Of a stretch of DNA of 64,000 nt, positions 53,496-64,000 are shown in pieces; positions within the stretch are counted from its first letter, which is position 1; every line of letters starts with the position of its first letter. Source of the DNA: Rhizoclosmatium globosum (Eukaryota > Chytridiomycota > Chytridiomycetes > Chytridiales > Chytriomycetaceae); the NCBI GenBank assembly GCA_002104985.1, contig MCGO01000170.1, positions 1 to 64,000 of the forward strand, in the 5' to 3' direction. Both the position numbers and the translations under genes were made by a program. The notes below the pieces were generated by a model that saw only the letters and a list, made by a program, of their open reading frames with translations, was not told the DNA's origin and did not search any database.

Positions 53496-56400
53496 ATGCC
53501 TCCGCTCCAGCCCCGCAAAAATCTTCCACCAGTTTCGCAGTCCGTCGATTCGATCGCGGAAGGCTCAACAACTTCCTCCCAAAACAAGCTCGCGAAAGGA
53601 GAATCCAAAAACATGTCAAAGAGCGAACATTCTCTTCTCGGATCCACGTCAATCGAACCAAAAGGCGACGAGTCTCACGCCCGAAACTCGTCTTCCTCAA
53701 AAGGACAAACAACAAGTGTCCCCGAATCAACGCCCTCCCTCCAACAACAACCATCAAGTCAAAAGACTCGTTCCTTCATCCAATACATGGAAAAACCTGC
53801 TCCCCTTTTAAAACGCGCATCTTCAGCGTTGATGAGCGACAAGGAAGCTCAGAATAACGATCAGATTGGAGCTCCATTTCCACATCCTCCAAAGGAAAAG
53901 TCCCACTTGCACGCTGCTCATGTACCATCAACGCGGTCGCGAGCAGCTTCGATTACTCCAGAATCACGAAATCCGCCAACACTTGTGACGCCAACAGCTA
54001 CAGCCGCAGGAGCAAATCAGGCTCCACCAACGCCCGTGGAGGAGCACCATCCCTTGGGAGAAATCTTACAGAAGGACGATTCAAAGGATGCGAAAGATGT
54101 TGGTGCATTGAAAGACGCGAGTGTAACAATTGTAAGAGTTTGTCGTTGCAGAATCACTTCCTAACAACCTTTACCCAGGATGAACACCATCTCCCGATCG
54201 AAGCGTTAGTCTCAAAATACAAAACATCAGTGAATATAAAGAGTCCGCGAGATTCAACGGGTCTGACACACACACTTGCCAAAGAGTTGCTGTATCAACA
54301 CGGGAAAAATATCTTGCCTCGGCCCAAGAAGGAGTCAGCATTCTATAGATTCTTCATGTGTATCACAAACATGTTTAATTTACTGCTACTATTTGGAGGA
54401 CAGGTTATTTAGTACTCTATAGCTTTGATCCAGTTGAGAACTTTTCAAATGTATGTTGAGTCCAAAAGGATTGCTCGATTACTTAATCACACATTTAGGT
54501 CTACATCGGAAGTGTCCTCCTCTGTGTTGCCTTTGTAAATGCATTCATTGAATTTTACGAGCTCACAAAAGTCTCAAAAATCGTGGAAAGTTTTACAAAC
54601 ATGATTCCACGTGAGGCTCGATGTATTCGCGCATCCATGCTGCAGCGTATTAACGTTGCTGAATTGGTTCCTGGAGATGTTATTTTGTTGGAAGCTGGAG
54701 ACAAGATTCCTGCTGATGCGATTGTATTTCATAGTCATGAATTCAGAGTTGATAATTCGTCGTTGACGGGGGAGAGTGAGAGTGTGGAGAGGAGTCCCGT
54801 TTTGGTTGGGGTTCTTGCTGCTGATGCGGGTGCTTTGGAGGCAAAGAATGTCGTGTTTGGTGGAACTGTTGTCTCAAACGGTATATTGAATTTACCCAAT
54901 CTTTTCAAATTAAGTTTTCGATCGTATGTAGGCGAAGCATACGTCATCATTATCCGAACGGGTGCACACACAGTCCTCGGCAAAATTGCCAACCTCACAA
55001 ACCAATCTCATGGGGGCAAGAAATCCAAAAAACGGAGCCCACTCAGTTCTGAGATCCAACGATTCTGTAAACTTATTTCCCTTCTTGCAAGTGGGACCGC
55101 CATTTTCTTTTTCCTTATCAGTCTTGCACGTGGAAGCGAGTTCAATTCGAGTTTTCAATTTGCCATTGGGATTCTTGTTGCATGGATTCCCCAAGGTCTA
55201 CCCGTTACAGTAACAATGCTGTTGGCTGTTGCGGGGAACGAATGGCGAAGAGACAGGTCTTGATTAAGGATTTACATGGTGTTGAGACGTTGGGGGCGAT
55301 TACAATGTTGGCGACAGATAAGACCGGGACTTTGACCATGAATCAGATGAAAGTTTCGCGTGTTTGGACGAATATGGTTAACATGTATGCTGGTGATGGG
55401 GAAGCACCTGTGGGCGAGCGGTTGTTGAAATTGGATGTCAGTGGTGTTGCTCAGATTTTGCATATGGCTGCGACATGTACAAGGTTTGTGAAGAAGTTCT
55501 TCTCGATTTCATGCTGATTTGTTCGTAGAGCGCGCTTTGACTCAACGGAGGGAAAGATTGCAGAACGGAAAATTATTGGCGATGCAACAGACACAGGGCT
55601 CCTTCAATTTGCGGCTAGTCGTTTGGCAAATGTCGATAAGGTATGGCAAAGATTATTCACTAACAGACTAAAGTATACGTAACAAGCTCTTCACCCAATA
55701 TCCCAAAATCTTTGAGATTCCCTTTTCCTCCGAGACAAAGACGCATTTGAGTATTCACAGAAAAGGACATCCTGATGGAACTCTCACTATGCATGTCAAA
55801 GGAGCTCCAGAACGAGTCCTTGCATCCTGTGCAACAATCCTGATGAACGGGAAAACGGAACCCCTAACTGACTTTCATCGAACTCAATTTAAGGAAACAT
55901 ACGAAAAGATGGCTAAGCGCGGTGAACGTGTGATTGCATTTGCACAGTACTGGCTTCCGGGGCGAAAATTTCCTGATAACTATCGATTCAGTTTAGAAAA
56001 GACAAACTTTCCAACGGTATGTCTTTTGAGTGTTTCGCAAGTATTTGCTGACTCGTAGATAGACGGGCCTGACATTTGTCGGTTTGGTTTCAGTAGAAGA
56101 CCCACCAAAACATGGCGTTCGAGAAGCAATTGGAAGTATTCGCCAGGCTGGAATCCAAGTCATAATGGTGACGGGAGACCACCCACTCACAGCCGCTGCT
56201 ATTGCGCGAAGAATAAATCTTCTCACACAACCGACCCTCGAAGAAGTCGCGAAAGAATGTGGAAAGCCACCGTCAAAAATTTCGGATTCAGAAGTGCATG
56301 CGGTAGTTGTGAATGGAGAGCTTCTTGCTTCGTTCACAGATGATGATTGGGATCGAGTCTTGAGTAAACAGGAAGTTATTTTCGCAAGAACGAGTCCGAA

Positions 56401-57956
56401 ACAGAAACTCGAGATAGTAAAGCGTGCTCAAAGTTTGGGCCATATTGTTGGTGTCACTGGCGATGGTGTGAATGATGCTGCAGCGCTGCGTCACGCCGAC
56501 CTAGGTATTGCAATGAACAAAACAGGAAGCGATGTGAGCAAAGAAGCAGCAGGTATGATTCTGATGGACGATAATTTCGCCAGTACTGTGGTTGGAATCT
56601 TGGAAGGTGAGAAGCAACTAAACTTTAAACAAAGGCTTTAATGACGTCTTATTAGGCCGTTTGATCTTTGTGAATATGAAGAAATCGATTCAATACTTCC
56701 TCACACACATCATGTCCGAAGTTTTCCCATATCTCGCCAACGTAGTTATCCCCATCCCTCTAGCCTTGACCGCGATCCAAATTCTTGTCGTTGATCTTGG
56801 ATTTGAGCTTTTCATTACTCTTTCTTTTGCTTGGGAGCCTCCAGAAGATTCAGAGGCTCTGCTCCGTCTTGGCCCACGACAACCCGTCACAGCCGAAAGT
56901 ATCCAGTTAATGAAGAATAAACGCCAGGCAAAGAAAGATGTGCTGGAAGCGCAAGCAAATGCTATTCATGATGCCGCCGAACGACGGTCTTCCATTGGAA
57001 ACCAGTTGGATGTCGAAAAACAAAAAACCAGCATCACTCCAAAGTATCAGCTGACTTCAGCAGATGACGACGATTATCAAAATCTATTGGAAAACTCGAA
57101 TGACGAGATATACGGAGACTTGAATGAAGCGCAAAAGGCGGCATTGAAATTGAAAGGGAGATGGTGGAGACACATTTCCGAGCTAAAGGCGATGATGACC
57201 GACATTCGGTATTGGAAAGCTCAACAGAAAGAATGGAAGGCTCTAGTTGCGATCAAAAGTGGAGAAAGACTTGTCGATGCTGAAGTGCTCAGTTGGTCTT
57301 ATTTGGAAGCTGGGTTGATGGAAGCATCGATATGCATCGGAACCTTCTTTGCTGTTTTGTATTGGGGTTGGGATATGACTCCGACAGACGCAAAGCGCAT
57401 TCAGCGTTCTCGAGGTTTTAAACCACATACTGCTAATCATACACTTGAAAGTGGAATCATTATTGTAAGGGATATCCTCGATTATATACAGCTGACGCGT
57501 TTAACAATTAGACGGGTGAAGATCAACTTGAGGCACTTGAACAAGCACAGTCGGCCTTCTATCTTTCTATTCTAATTGTTCAACTTTGGAATCTATTTGC
57601 TTGCAAGACCAGGCTGCGACTACCCACTCAAAAGATATTTGTTGCAAATGTTACTACTTTAATCGCAGTTGCTGTTGGGGTAACTTTTGCGATGCTGATT
57701 GTTTACACGCCGTTTATGAATGGTACAGAATTCTTCGTTTATTCCGTCACTAACTTGATTATAAGCCGTGTTTATGACATCAAACGCACTCAATCCGGTC
57801 TTTCTGCTCATTCCACTAAGCGCTGGATCTCTCGTATTTATCTACTCAATTTTCAGGCGATCTTTACTTCGAAAGTGGTGGCCTCAAACATTTGCAAAAG
57901 ACTTTGGAGCGAAAGTGAGACTGAATATGGCAAAATCAGTGGACGAACTCAATTAA
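53496..57956 (+). CDS. Type II P-type cation ATPase, Na/K-ATPase alpha-like
   Basis: A plasma-membrane ATP-driven cation pump. A long serine/proline-rich N-terminal extension (about 200 residues; start taken at ATG 53496, uncertain) precedes the N-terminal element DEHHLPIEALVSKY. Motifs in order: KIVESFTNMIPREA, DNSSLTGESE, VAWIPQGLPVTVTML in helix 4, phosphorylation site DKTGTLT (55,317-55,337), KGAPERV, VTGDHPLTA, and GDGVNDAAALRHADLGIAM. C-terminal helices follow (VVIPIPLALTAIQILVVDLG), ending SVDELN. About nine introns of 45-60 nt. One-base shifts are needed near 54,420 and 55,240. Motif order and SFxNM/LTGESE resemble the IIC (Na/K) group. The helix-4 ion-binding PEGL is PQGL here. Confidence 0.85.
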
Positions 57957-57995
57957 CAGCTTTATTTAATGTATTATAATAAACAGTAATAGTCA

Positions 57996-58898
57996 TCAGC
58001 TTGGCGCTTCCTTTTCATTTTTCTTCTTTCGTAGCATCACAAGTTTGATTTTCATTATAACCAAAGGAAAGGATATGAAGAAGACTGACCAATCCACGGC
58101 TTGAAGTAATCGAGTGTAAAGAGTCAGATTTTCTTGCGAATCATTCGAAGCGACGACAAGAAACGCAATATAGATCCCAAGCAATATTGCCATCGCAAGT
58201 GAACACATTAACCCGTATTGGGTAATGATGACGAACAAATCAATAGCGAGGATTTTGTAATCTTTTCTGAGCTTCACTGTGTCGACTGTCTTTTGGAAGA
58301 TGTACTTCAAGTAATTTACCGCAAAAAACGTGTCCTAATAACTCATTTAATGTTATAACTTATTTGAGTGTTTTAATTTATGCCTTACCAATATAAAAAC
58401 ACCTGCGCCAGCCAAAACATTTGCAGTTGTTGCAGCAACTTCTTGAGAGTCTGGATCTATTGGAATAACTACAGCAATCAACGGGCCAAACGTTATCAAG
58501 CAAGTGAAAATCAATAGTATTCGAACTATTTTGAGTACGATGACTGAAGAAGTAGTTTGAAACACCTCATAAGAACGCGTCCAGCTACTGCATAGGTAAA
58601 ATATAAGCCACAGTGCAAACGATATAGCGTTCACGATATTGAGGCCAACAGATGCAGCAGACCACATTGGGATGGAGATATACAAACTATGTGTAATCAG
58701 GTATGCGCATTGTGAAACTAGAAGCATAAGAAGCATACAATTCTTGAGCGAGAAGACATGATGGATTGTTGGCGCTGTAACAACTAGAAAGCAACCCAAT
58801 ATAACCAACTCAGTCACCGAAAACGCAGCTACAACAGCTATAGATGTGACGGCTTCTATTTGGTACTCTTCGCCGGTTTCGTGCAGGCGGATGTCCAT
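57996..58898 (-). CDS. Small polytopic membrane protein, family 1 member E
   Basis: ATG 58898, two exons with an intron near 58,390-58,335 (gtaagg...attag). About 280 residues and seven hydrophobic segments. Family landmarks: HHVFSLKNCMLLMLL, LITHSLYISIPM, SSWTRSYEVFQ, QKTVDTVKL, IITQYGLMCS and VIMKIKLVMLRKKKN. The reading frame is intact. It is convergent with the ATPase, with 39 nt between the stops, and tandem with the next gene. It sits nearly 50 kb from the main family cluster at 3-10 kb. Confidence 0.7.
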
Positions 58899-58950
58899 TT
58901 TTCTGATTGTTCTTAGAGACAATAATGATATTTAAGTGGACAGAACAATG

Positions 58951-59783
58951 TCAGCCTTTTATTACCATCTTTTTTGTTTTCACCTTTGTCTTAAACATAA
59001 CAAGCTTTACCTTCATCATAATCAAAGGAAGGCTAACACCAAAAATACAAATATCAATGAGCACCAACAGCGCCGCATATACGTCCAAATTACTGTTATA
59101 TCCTGCCATTGTAGTCCAAAAAAATGAATAATCCAATTGCTGTCAAGACCATAATCGACGATGGAAGGCCATAACTTGAGATTAACTTGAAGATCTCAAC
59201 GGTCTTAGTATTCGGACCTTTTAACTCCACTGTCTCTTGTGTCCTCTTGAATATATAAGCAAAATACGAATACCCAAAGAAAACATCTAAAACAAAAACG
59301 CAAATGCCACAGATTATGTTTGTGAGCAAAACCAAGTATTGCTGCGTATCATTCGAAACAGGTATAAGGAAAGAAAAGAATGGAGTGAAGCATAGTATGG
59401 CAGTCGAAATCAACACCGCCTTCACAACATTAAGCGTTCTGACAGAGCATGTAACACGAAACATCATACGATCGTAGCCATCCCGTCCACAAGTAGAAAA
59501 GTTCCCAAAGTCCAAAGATGAGAGTATTTATCATATTGATTGCGTTGGATAAAGGAAGCTTGATATACAACGTGTGTGTAACAAAATACCCCAATTGCGA
59601 AATAAGCAAATAGATGAGCATTTGATTTTTCAATGAGATTACGTGTAGTAACGTTGTTGAAGTTGTAGTTAAGAAGCCAAGGAATAGGATTAGCTCTACA
59701 CCAGAAAGTACCGATAGTGCTTCCATTGCGAGTACAGATATTGTGCGGGCATCAGTTTCATTGGTATGAAGTAACGTATCCAT
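58951..59783 (-). CDS. Small polytopic membrane protein, family 1 member F
   Basis: ATG 59783. Helix 1 (GVELILFLGFLTT), LLHVISLKNQMLIYLLI, GYFVTHTLYIKLPL and GWLRSYDV follow the family pattern. A one-base shift near 59,450 leads to the central part with FKRTQETVELKG and FKLISSYGLPSS. Another near 59,120 leads to the last helix, MMKVKLVMFKTKVKTK and the stop at 58951. No intron is evident in the loop where other members have one, so this copy may have lost it. Closest to member E beside it. Confidence 0.6.
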
Positions 59784-59879
59784 GAATTTTGATTTCGGTG
59801 GGGTAATGGTATTGTTCAAAATGACAATGGAATAACATATCGAAAAGAAGTATTGTGGTAAAATAATTAAGGATAAATA

Positions 59880-61541
59880 TTAAATACGAGAAGAATCCTT
59901 TTCTTCTTTGGTCAACTCTGTTGTTTTAACAAAGGTTGCAACTTCGCCTTTCCCAACCACTTTGGCTTCGTCAAGAATACTCAAAAGACGTTCAAACGAT
60001 TGCATCGCTGTTGAAAGCTTTTCATTAGGACTTGTTTTCAATGCTTCTTTCATTATCTGATGTGCTGGATGCTTTCTTGGCCGGTCATGGGTTTGCTTCA
60101 ATGCTAGAAGTAGGACTTGTCGGCGCTCTGAATCTAAAGAACTGATCTTGGCTTCCACTTCTGGAAGCATTAAAAATGCAGGGCGGAACTGCTCGACATT
60201 ATCTGACAACAGATACAAGGAATACATTTCTACTGGTCTCAATATTTCAAGCTTCTTGGGTTGACTTGTTGGAGACGGGGAAAACGCCTCCAAAATATCC
60301 CATAAATTCTTCTCAGTTGCACGCATTCGTTTCTGCGCTACGTAAAATTCATAACTGAACGTTATGATCGCGACAAGTATGATTCCAGTGGACATAAGAC
60401 TTGCGGCTGCACCAATTGATAGATAGGGGTTATAGATGGTAACTGCAAGAAATATATACAGATAAACAGAGCTTCCATACGTAAACAGCTTGACGGCATT
60501 CAATCCAAATGCTGCAGCAGGCCAGAAGCGAACAGTGGTTGCAAACATAATCACCATGGTTATAGTAGCAATGGAATAAGCAACAACTGGAGTCTTGGCA
60601 AACAATACCATTGAGCATATACATACGCCTTTAATCATTTGGCTGAACTTGACATAAGCAGGAACAAAACGCAAGTCAGATTCTTCATAAGTGATCATGT
60701 CTTTAGCTGAACACATTGAACAACCTGAAGGAAAATAGGCAATCATTGAAGTAAATGCGATAATTACACAGATAAGATGCTCTCCTTGCCAACAAATAAT
60801 TTGCGGTGTCAAGTCACCTAATTGTTGCAAAGTGCCCTCGGATCCTTCAACGTCAACGCATCGAAAAACGCTTATCATGAGTTCACAAACCAGAATATAG
60901 AACGGGCAATCGTAGCTGATCGTGGGAGACCACCAGATGACAAACCAGTGTGTGACACCGAGTTTTTTAGTCAATGCTGAAGTATACTTCCTGGCAATAA
61001 ACACCCAGAACACACAAATCCAAAAGACAACCCTGAAAACATTAGAATACTGCGTTACACCAGCAAAGAAACCAAAGTCGACTAAAAATGTTGGATCCAT
61101 AAAATCCAAAGGAAACCCAGATTCCAAAGCACATTTTAAGCCTGCGGCCAGAAGTTCAAGCGCTTCTTGAAGATATCCCAAGATACTCATGATGTGATGC
61201 GTTTTAAGACTTGGTTTTCGGATTGGACAGACAAGGTCGGTTTGCAAGCCAGCAGCATTATTTGAAAACGCGACACGAATTCCACCAAGAATCATTGGAA
61301 AGAACACAAAGCAGACAAATAGTACTAAATAGGTTTGGACATATGTGTAAGAAGGAGGCGAGGAAAGGGCTAAGGGGACAAAGAATCCTATGGCTGCCAG
61401 AATATAAAGCACCAGGGCTATACTTGTTGCCGCTTTGTGTTGGATCTGGTTAAAAAGATCTTCGTAGATAATCACTGGTATATAGAACAGTCCGAGGAAA
61501 CCAATCTTGATGTTGGTTAATAGATTGTTTGCAGAGTGCAT
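59880..61541 (-). CDS. Large polytopic membrane protein, unknown (553 residues)
   Basis: An uninterrupted 553-codon frame from ATG 61541. About ten hydrophobic segments span residues 10-400 (for example IALVLYILAAIGFFVPLAL, YLVLFVCFVFFPMILGGI, VFRVVFWICVFWVFIA). One loop is cysteine-containing (PSGCSMCSAKDM). A cytoplasmic-looking C-terminal region of about 150 residues (AQKRMRATEKNLWDILEAF, then LDSERRQVLLLALKQTHD) is helical and charged. The layout recalls the polytopic N-terminal part of the large TmcB-type membrane proteins of amoebae and chytrids, but this is an impression, not an identification. It lies beside small family 1 genes, with a separate 128-nt divergent promoter to the RMND1-like gene. 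Confidence 0.65.
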   Translation of the reverse strand: MHSANNLLTNIKIGFLGLFYIPVIIYEDLFNQIQHKAATSIALVLYILAAIGFFVPLALSSPPSYTYVQTYLVLFVCFVFFPMILGGIRVAFSNNAAGLQTDLVCPIRKPSLKTHHIMSILGYLQEALELLAAGLKCALESGFPLDFMDPTFLVDFGFFAGVTQYSNVFRVVFWICVFWVFIARKYTSALTKKLGVTHWFVIWWSPTISYDCPFYILVCELMISVFRCVDVEGSEGTLQQLGDLTPQIICWQGEHLICVIIAFTSMIAYFPSGCSMCSAKDMITYEESDLRFVPAYVKFSQMIKGVCICSMVLFAKTPVVAYSIATITMVIMFATTVRFWPAAAFGLNAVKLFTYGSSVYLYIFLAVTIYNPYLSIGAAASLMSTGIILVAIITFSYEFYVAQKRMRATEKNLWDILEAFSPSPTSQPKKLEILRPVEMYSLYLLSDNVEQFRPAFLMLPEVEAKISSLDSERRQVLLLALKQTHDRPRKHPAHQIMKEALKTSPNEKLSTAMQSFERLLSILDEAKVVGKGEVATFVKTTELTKEEKDSSRI

Positions 61542-61668
61542 TGATGTATTGTTGAAGATTTCCAGTGTAATTTAAAAACCATTCATATGGTAGGAGAAAC
61601 ATGATATAATTTCACTGCATTTCATAACTTATTCATCATTATCCCCGTTTTATGTTTCACACAAAACA

Positions 61669-63094
61669 ATGATGACACATCGTTTCATAACCACGTCACT
61701 CTTTCGTTCCAGTCAGAGGCCTTTCATTCGGGACGCCATAACCACTCGATTACCATGTGGAACATTCGGAGGACTCATTCGGGGAAAGGCGTTGGCAGTG
61801 AGCAGACATACCTTCGCACGATCACTTCGGGTGAGAACATCCAACAAACAACCAACCGAGTCTCTAAAAGCCGATTCAGATACAACCATCGCCTTCGCTG
61901 ACTTCGCTGGCCCGCGGAGTCCACGGCGTCACAGCAAAGTCAAAGAAGAAAGGCGTGCGAGCTGTCAACCAACTCGAAGTTCCTCGGCAAAGAAAGGAGG
62001 TTTCTACCACTCTCATTCGCATTTAAATACCACAGTGTACTAACTAGTAACTGCTTCTAGCTCTTTCGCGCAACTGCCTTCTCAACGGCAGAATCATACG
62101 CCTTCCCAACTCTACTTCCAATCCTCGAAAACAGATTCAAAATAATGCCATTTGTTGCTGACGATGTCTATCACATTGAGCTTCCCTTGGATCAATCTTC
62201 CCTGTCCACCACCACTCCCGGAGAAGCCTTCTTTTTCAGCAATGGCGTGTTTGTGACATGGGGCGCATCAGACCATCATATTGAGTCTCTGTTACGTGTG
62301 GCAAATAAGGTGGCGAGTGGATCTTATCCGGATCTTGAAGTAGAATGGTACGACTATGTTGTAGATCCAGAACAGTTGAGTCCTCTACATCCCTCTGCAT
62401 CCTAGAAACCCCACAGACAACCTAACGCATCACTTAAATGCAGAGAATGTGGAATCCAAAACGACACGATAATAATAGGCTCAAACCTCCCACAAGACCA
62501 ATCCAAACTAGCATTCTCTTCAGGCCTGGCTCGATCCGCCAAACTCGCATCCCTAGAAACCCAACTCGACACTCACTTGGACAAACACAAAAACATCCCA
62601 ACTCTCCTCCTTCTCGGCAAAACACTTCCAATCGGTCGACGAGCAATCCTCAAATCCCTCGGTGAATTATTTTCTCTCCGTGGACACGTAAACCTCCATT
62701 CTGAGTTGCTCGACCTCCCGACTTTTGTTGGACTTCGTCAAAGATGGAAGACGCGTTCCAAGAAGTTTCGAGAAACCTGGATGTTCGTGCCAGAATTGCA
62801 GTTTTCAATAAGAAGTTGGACTATGCGAACGAACTTGCGGATGTTTTGAGGAGCCATCTGCATGAAGAACATAGCTTGAGATTGGAGTGGGTTGTTATAG
62901 CGTTGATTGGCGTGGCTGTTGCGTTTGAGACTGTCAATTATGTGGATTCCTTGAAACAGCGAGAGAAAGTGCGGGAACGTAAATCGAGGGAACGCGAGGA
63001 GCGGGACTGGGAGATGGAAGATTTGTTGATTGGGGATTCTATCGATCGAGTTGAAACTTCTGCAAATGACAGTGGAGACTCTGTCGGCGAATAG
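61669..63094 (+). CDS. RMND1/DUF155 family mitochondrial protein
   Basis: ATG 61669 starts a basic, presumably mitochondrial targeting N-terminus (HRFITTSLFRSSQRPFIRD). An intron ending near 62,059 leads to ATAFSTAESYAFPTLLP and DDVYHIELPL, typical of DUF155, then FFFSNGVFVTWGAS. After a poorly resolved stretch near 62,405-62,440 (shift or intron) come LAFSSGLARSAKLASLE, then RRAILKSLGELFSLRGHVNL and SELLDLPTFV. A shift near 62,740 leads to RARIAVFNKKLDYANELADV and LRLEWVVIALIGVAVAFETV. The near-terminal membrane helix fits the family. Homologues (RMND1, yeast relatives) support mitochondrial translation at the inner membrane. Confidence 0.82.
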
Positions 63095-63137
63095 ATAAAG
63101 AACATCGTGAATTTAATACATTGATTCATGATTCAAG

Positions 63138-64000
63138 TTACAACTTTGTAAGAATATCCAAAATGTAACCCAAGGCCTCTCCGCGTCCCTCAACAATCTG
63201 CGCTACTTCAGCCACGACATTTCCATACAACGCGTCTGCTTTCTTAATAACTCTCCCGCCTCCAATGGATTAAATTCAGCTGCTTGAATAAACGACAGCG
63301 ACTTAAGCAAGCTCGCATAATAATCTTGATAAATATACGGCTCTTCAAGCTCCCACTGATTATCCAACATATCTTTGGCCTTCAACATTCTGTTTCGCTT
63401 GACCAAAGACCGTCTGGGACTTGAGTTAAAGGGCTGGAAAACTGAACAACGATATCCAACTTCTGGTCAATTTCAAACTCGCCAATATCAACATACGCGG
63501 CCATTTCTTGACTTCGGAACGCACATAACTTTGAGCAATCAATATCAACCGCGTTGACTTGTACGGACTTGATTCCAACTGTTTGAAGAAATTTCAGTCT
63601 GTAAGCTCGTCTTCCTGAAATACCACTGAGAATGCCATTTTTTGGAGTGATTGATATTGATACAACATCTTTTGCTTCCCGTTTATATGTCAGGAGAGTG
63701 TTCAGTTGTCGTTCCGGGTTGTCATAATCAGAAGTTAGCCCATCATCTTCATAGAGACTGAAGTTCCCATTCAAGGCTTGTCCCATGAAGATTTCGATAA
63801 CCAAATGACGCGGAATTTCCGAAGCCAGACCAAAATACTTTGTGTCGTCCATCAAAGACTTGGGAACAATAGCACCCGACTTCACGAGTACAGGAACATC
63901 CTCCAAGAGGTAATGACCAGAATGAACAAACGGACCATTCAAAACCCTCCCCGTACCCATTTCAAGCCACTCCCCCGGTGGAACCCACAAATCAACCTCT
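63138..64000 (-). CDS. Glycoside hydrolase family 31 C-terminal part (truncated by window edge)
   Basis: Coding from the right edge to a stop at 63138; the start and catalytic barrel lie outside. The visible part has the post-catalytic GH31 beta-domains: LWVPPGEWLEMGTGRVLNG, VPVLVKSGAIVPKS, FSLYEDDGLTSDYD, and SISITPKNGILSGISGRRAY. Shifts near 63,410 and 63,260 extend it to RNRMLKAKDMLDNQWELEE and a final VVAEVAQIVEGRGEALGYIL. GH31 enzymes are alpha-glucosidases, alpha-xylosidases or related. The PPGEWLEMGTG strand and following sequence are closer to alpha-xylosidase/alpha-glucosidase types than to sucrase-like ones, but the substrate cannot be decided from this part. Confidence 0.8.

Noticed and set aside
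61909..61980. Second open frame through the end of the first exon of the RMND1-like gene
   Set aside because: It contains no domain. The mitochondrial targeting start and the DUF155 core are better joined by an intron or indel in this poorly resolved stretch.

Overview
The window looks like nuclear DNA of an early-diverging, chytrid-like fungus. The reasons are many short GT-AG introns (mostly about 43-55 nt), a Zn2Cys6 transcription factor, GPI-anchored surface proteins, a Ty1/copia element and a hAT derivative, together with several lineage-specific families of seven-pass membrane proteins. The assignment to chytrids is inference from gene content; no rRNA or other taxonomic marker is present. 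No tRNA, rRNA or CRISPR array was found.

Layout. 0-3.1 kb: a gene fragment at the left edge, a decayed coding stretch, and a coronin-like WD40/coiled-coil gene. 3.2-9.7 kb: a cluster of small multi-pass membrane proteins, four of one family and two of a second. 9.8-14.3 kb: an F-box-like gene, a Zn2Cys6 factor and a two-pass membrane protein, all on the minus strand. 14.9-29.5 kb: a cluster of large secreted or surface receptors: one LRR-transmembrane-SAM protein and two proteins with 8 and about 15 cysteine-rich repeats and a GPI-type tail. All three share the same membrane-proximal ectodomain. A coiled-coil gene lies between them. 29.7-33.5 kb: a DExH helicase continuous with CCCH fingers and a DUF2431-like methyltransferase domain, and a small membrane protein. 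33.9-38.3 kb: two coiled-coil genes (one with SH3) and a cysteine-rich GPI protein. 38.7-41 kb: an ankyrin-repeat gene. 41.3-51.3 kb: a membrane-protein gene followed by a tandem family of RING-finger genes and relics, interrupted by an intact copia retrotransposon with apparently identical LTRs. 51.4-53.3 kb: a rhodopsin-like GPCR whose last codon abuts a hAT-type element. 53.5-58 kb: a type II P-type cation ATPase. 58-61.5 kb: two more small membrane-family genes and a 553-residue polytopic protein. 61.7-64 kb: an RMND1/DUF155 mitochondrial protein and the 3' part of a GH31 glycosidase.

How it fits together. Much of the window is surface sensing: seven-pass proteins, a GPCR, LRR/SAM and cysteine-repeat receptors, and GPI proteins. 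Intracellular adaptor-like genes are also present: coiled-coil/SH3, coronin, ankyrin and RING. A short motif resembling PDMGI...FSRL links the coronin tail and all three coiled-coil genes and may be a shared docking site.

Caveat. Many multi-exon genes need one or more single-base frameshifts to read through, often near homopolymers, while the copia element, the ankyrin gene, the GPCR and the RING genes are open. Assembly indels are the simplest explanation, but real decay cannot be excluded. Gene spans below cover the whole reconstructed locus, with introns and frameshifts noted.
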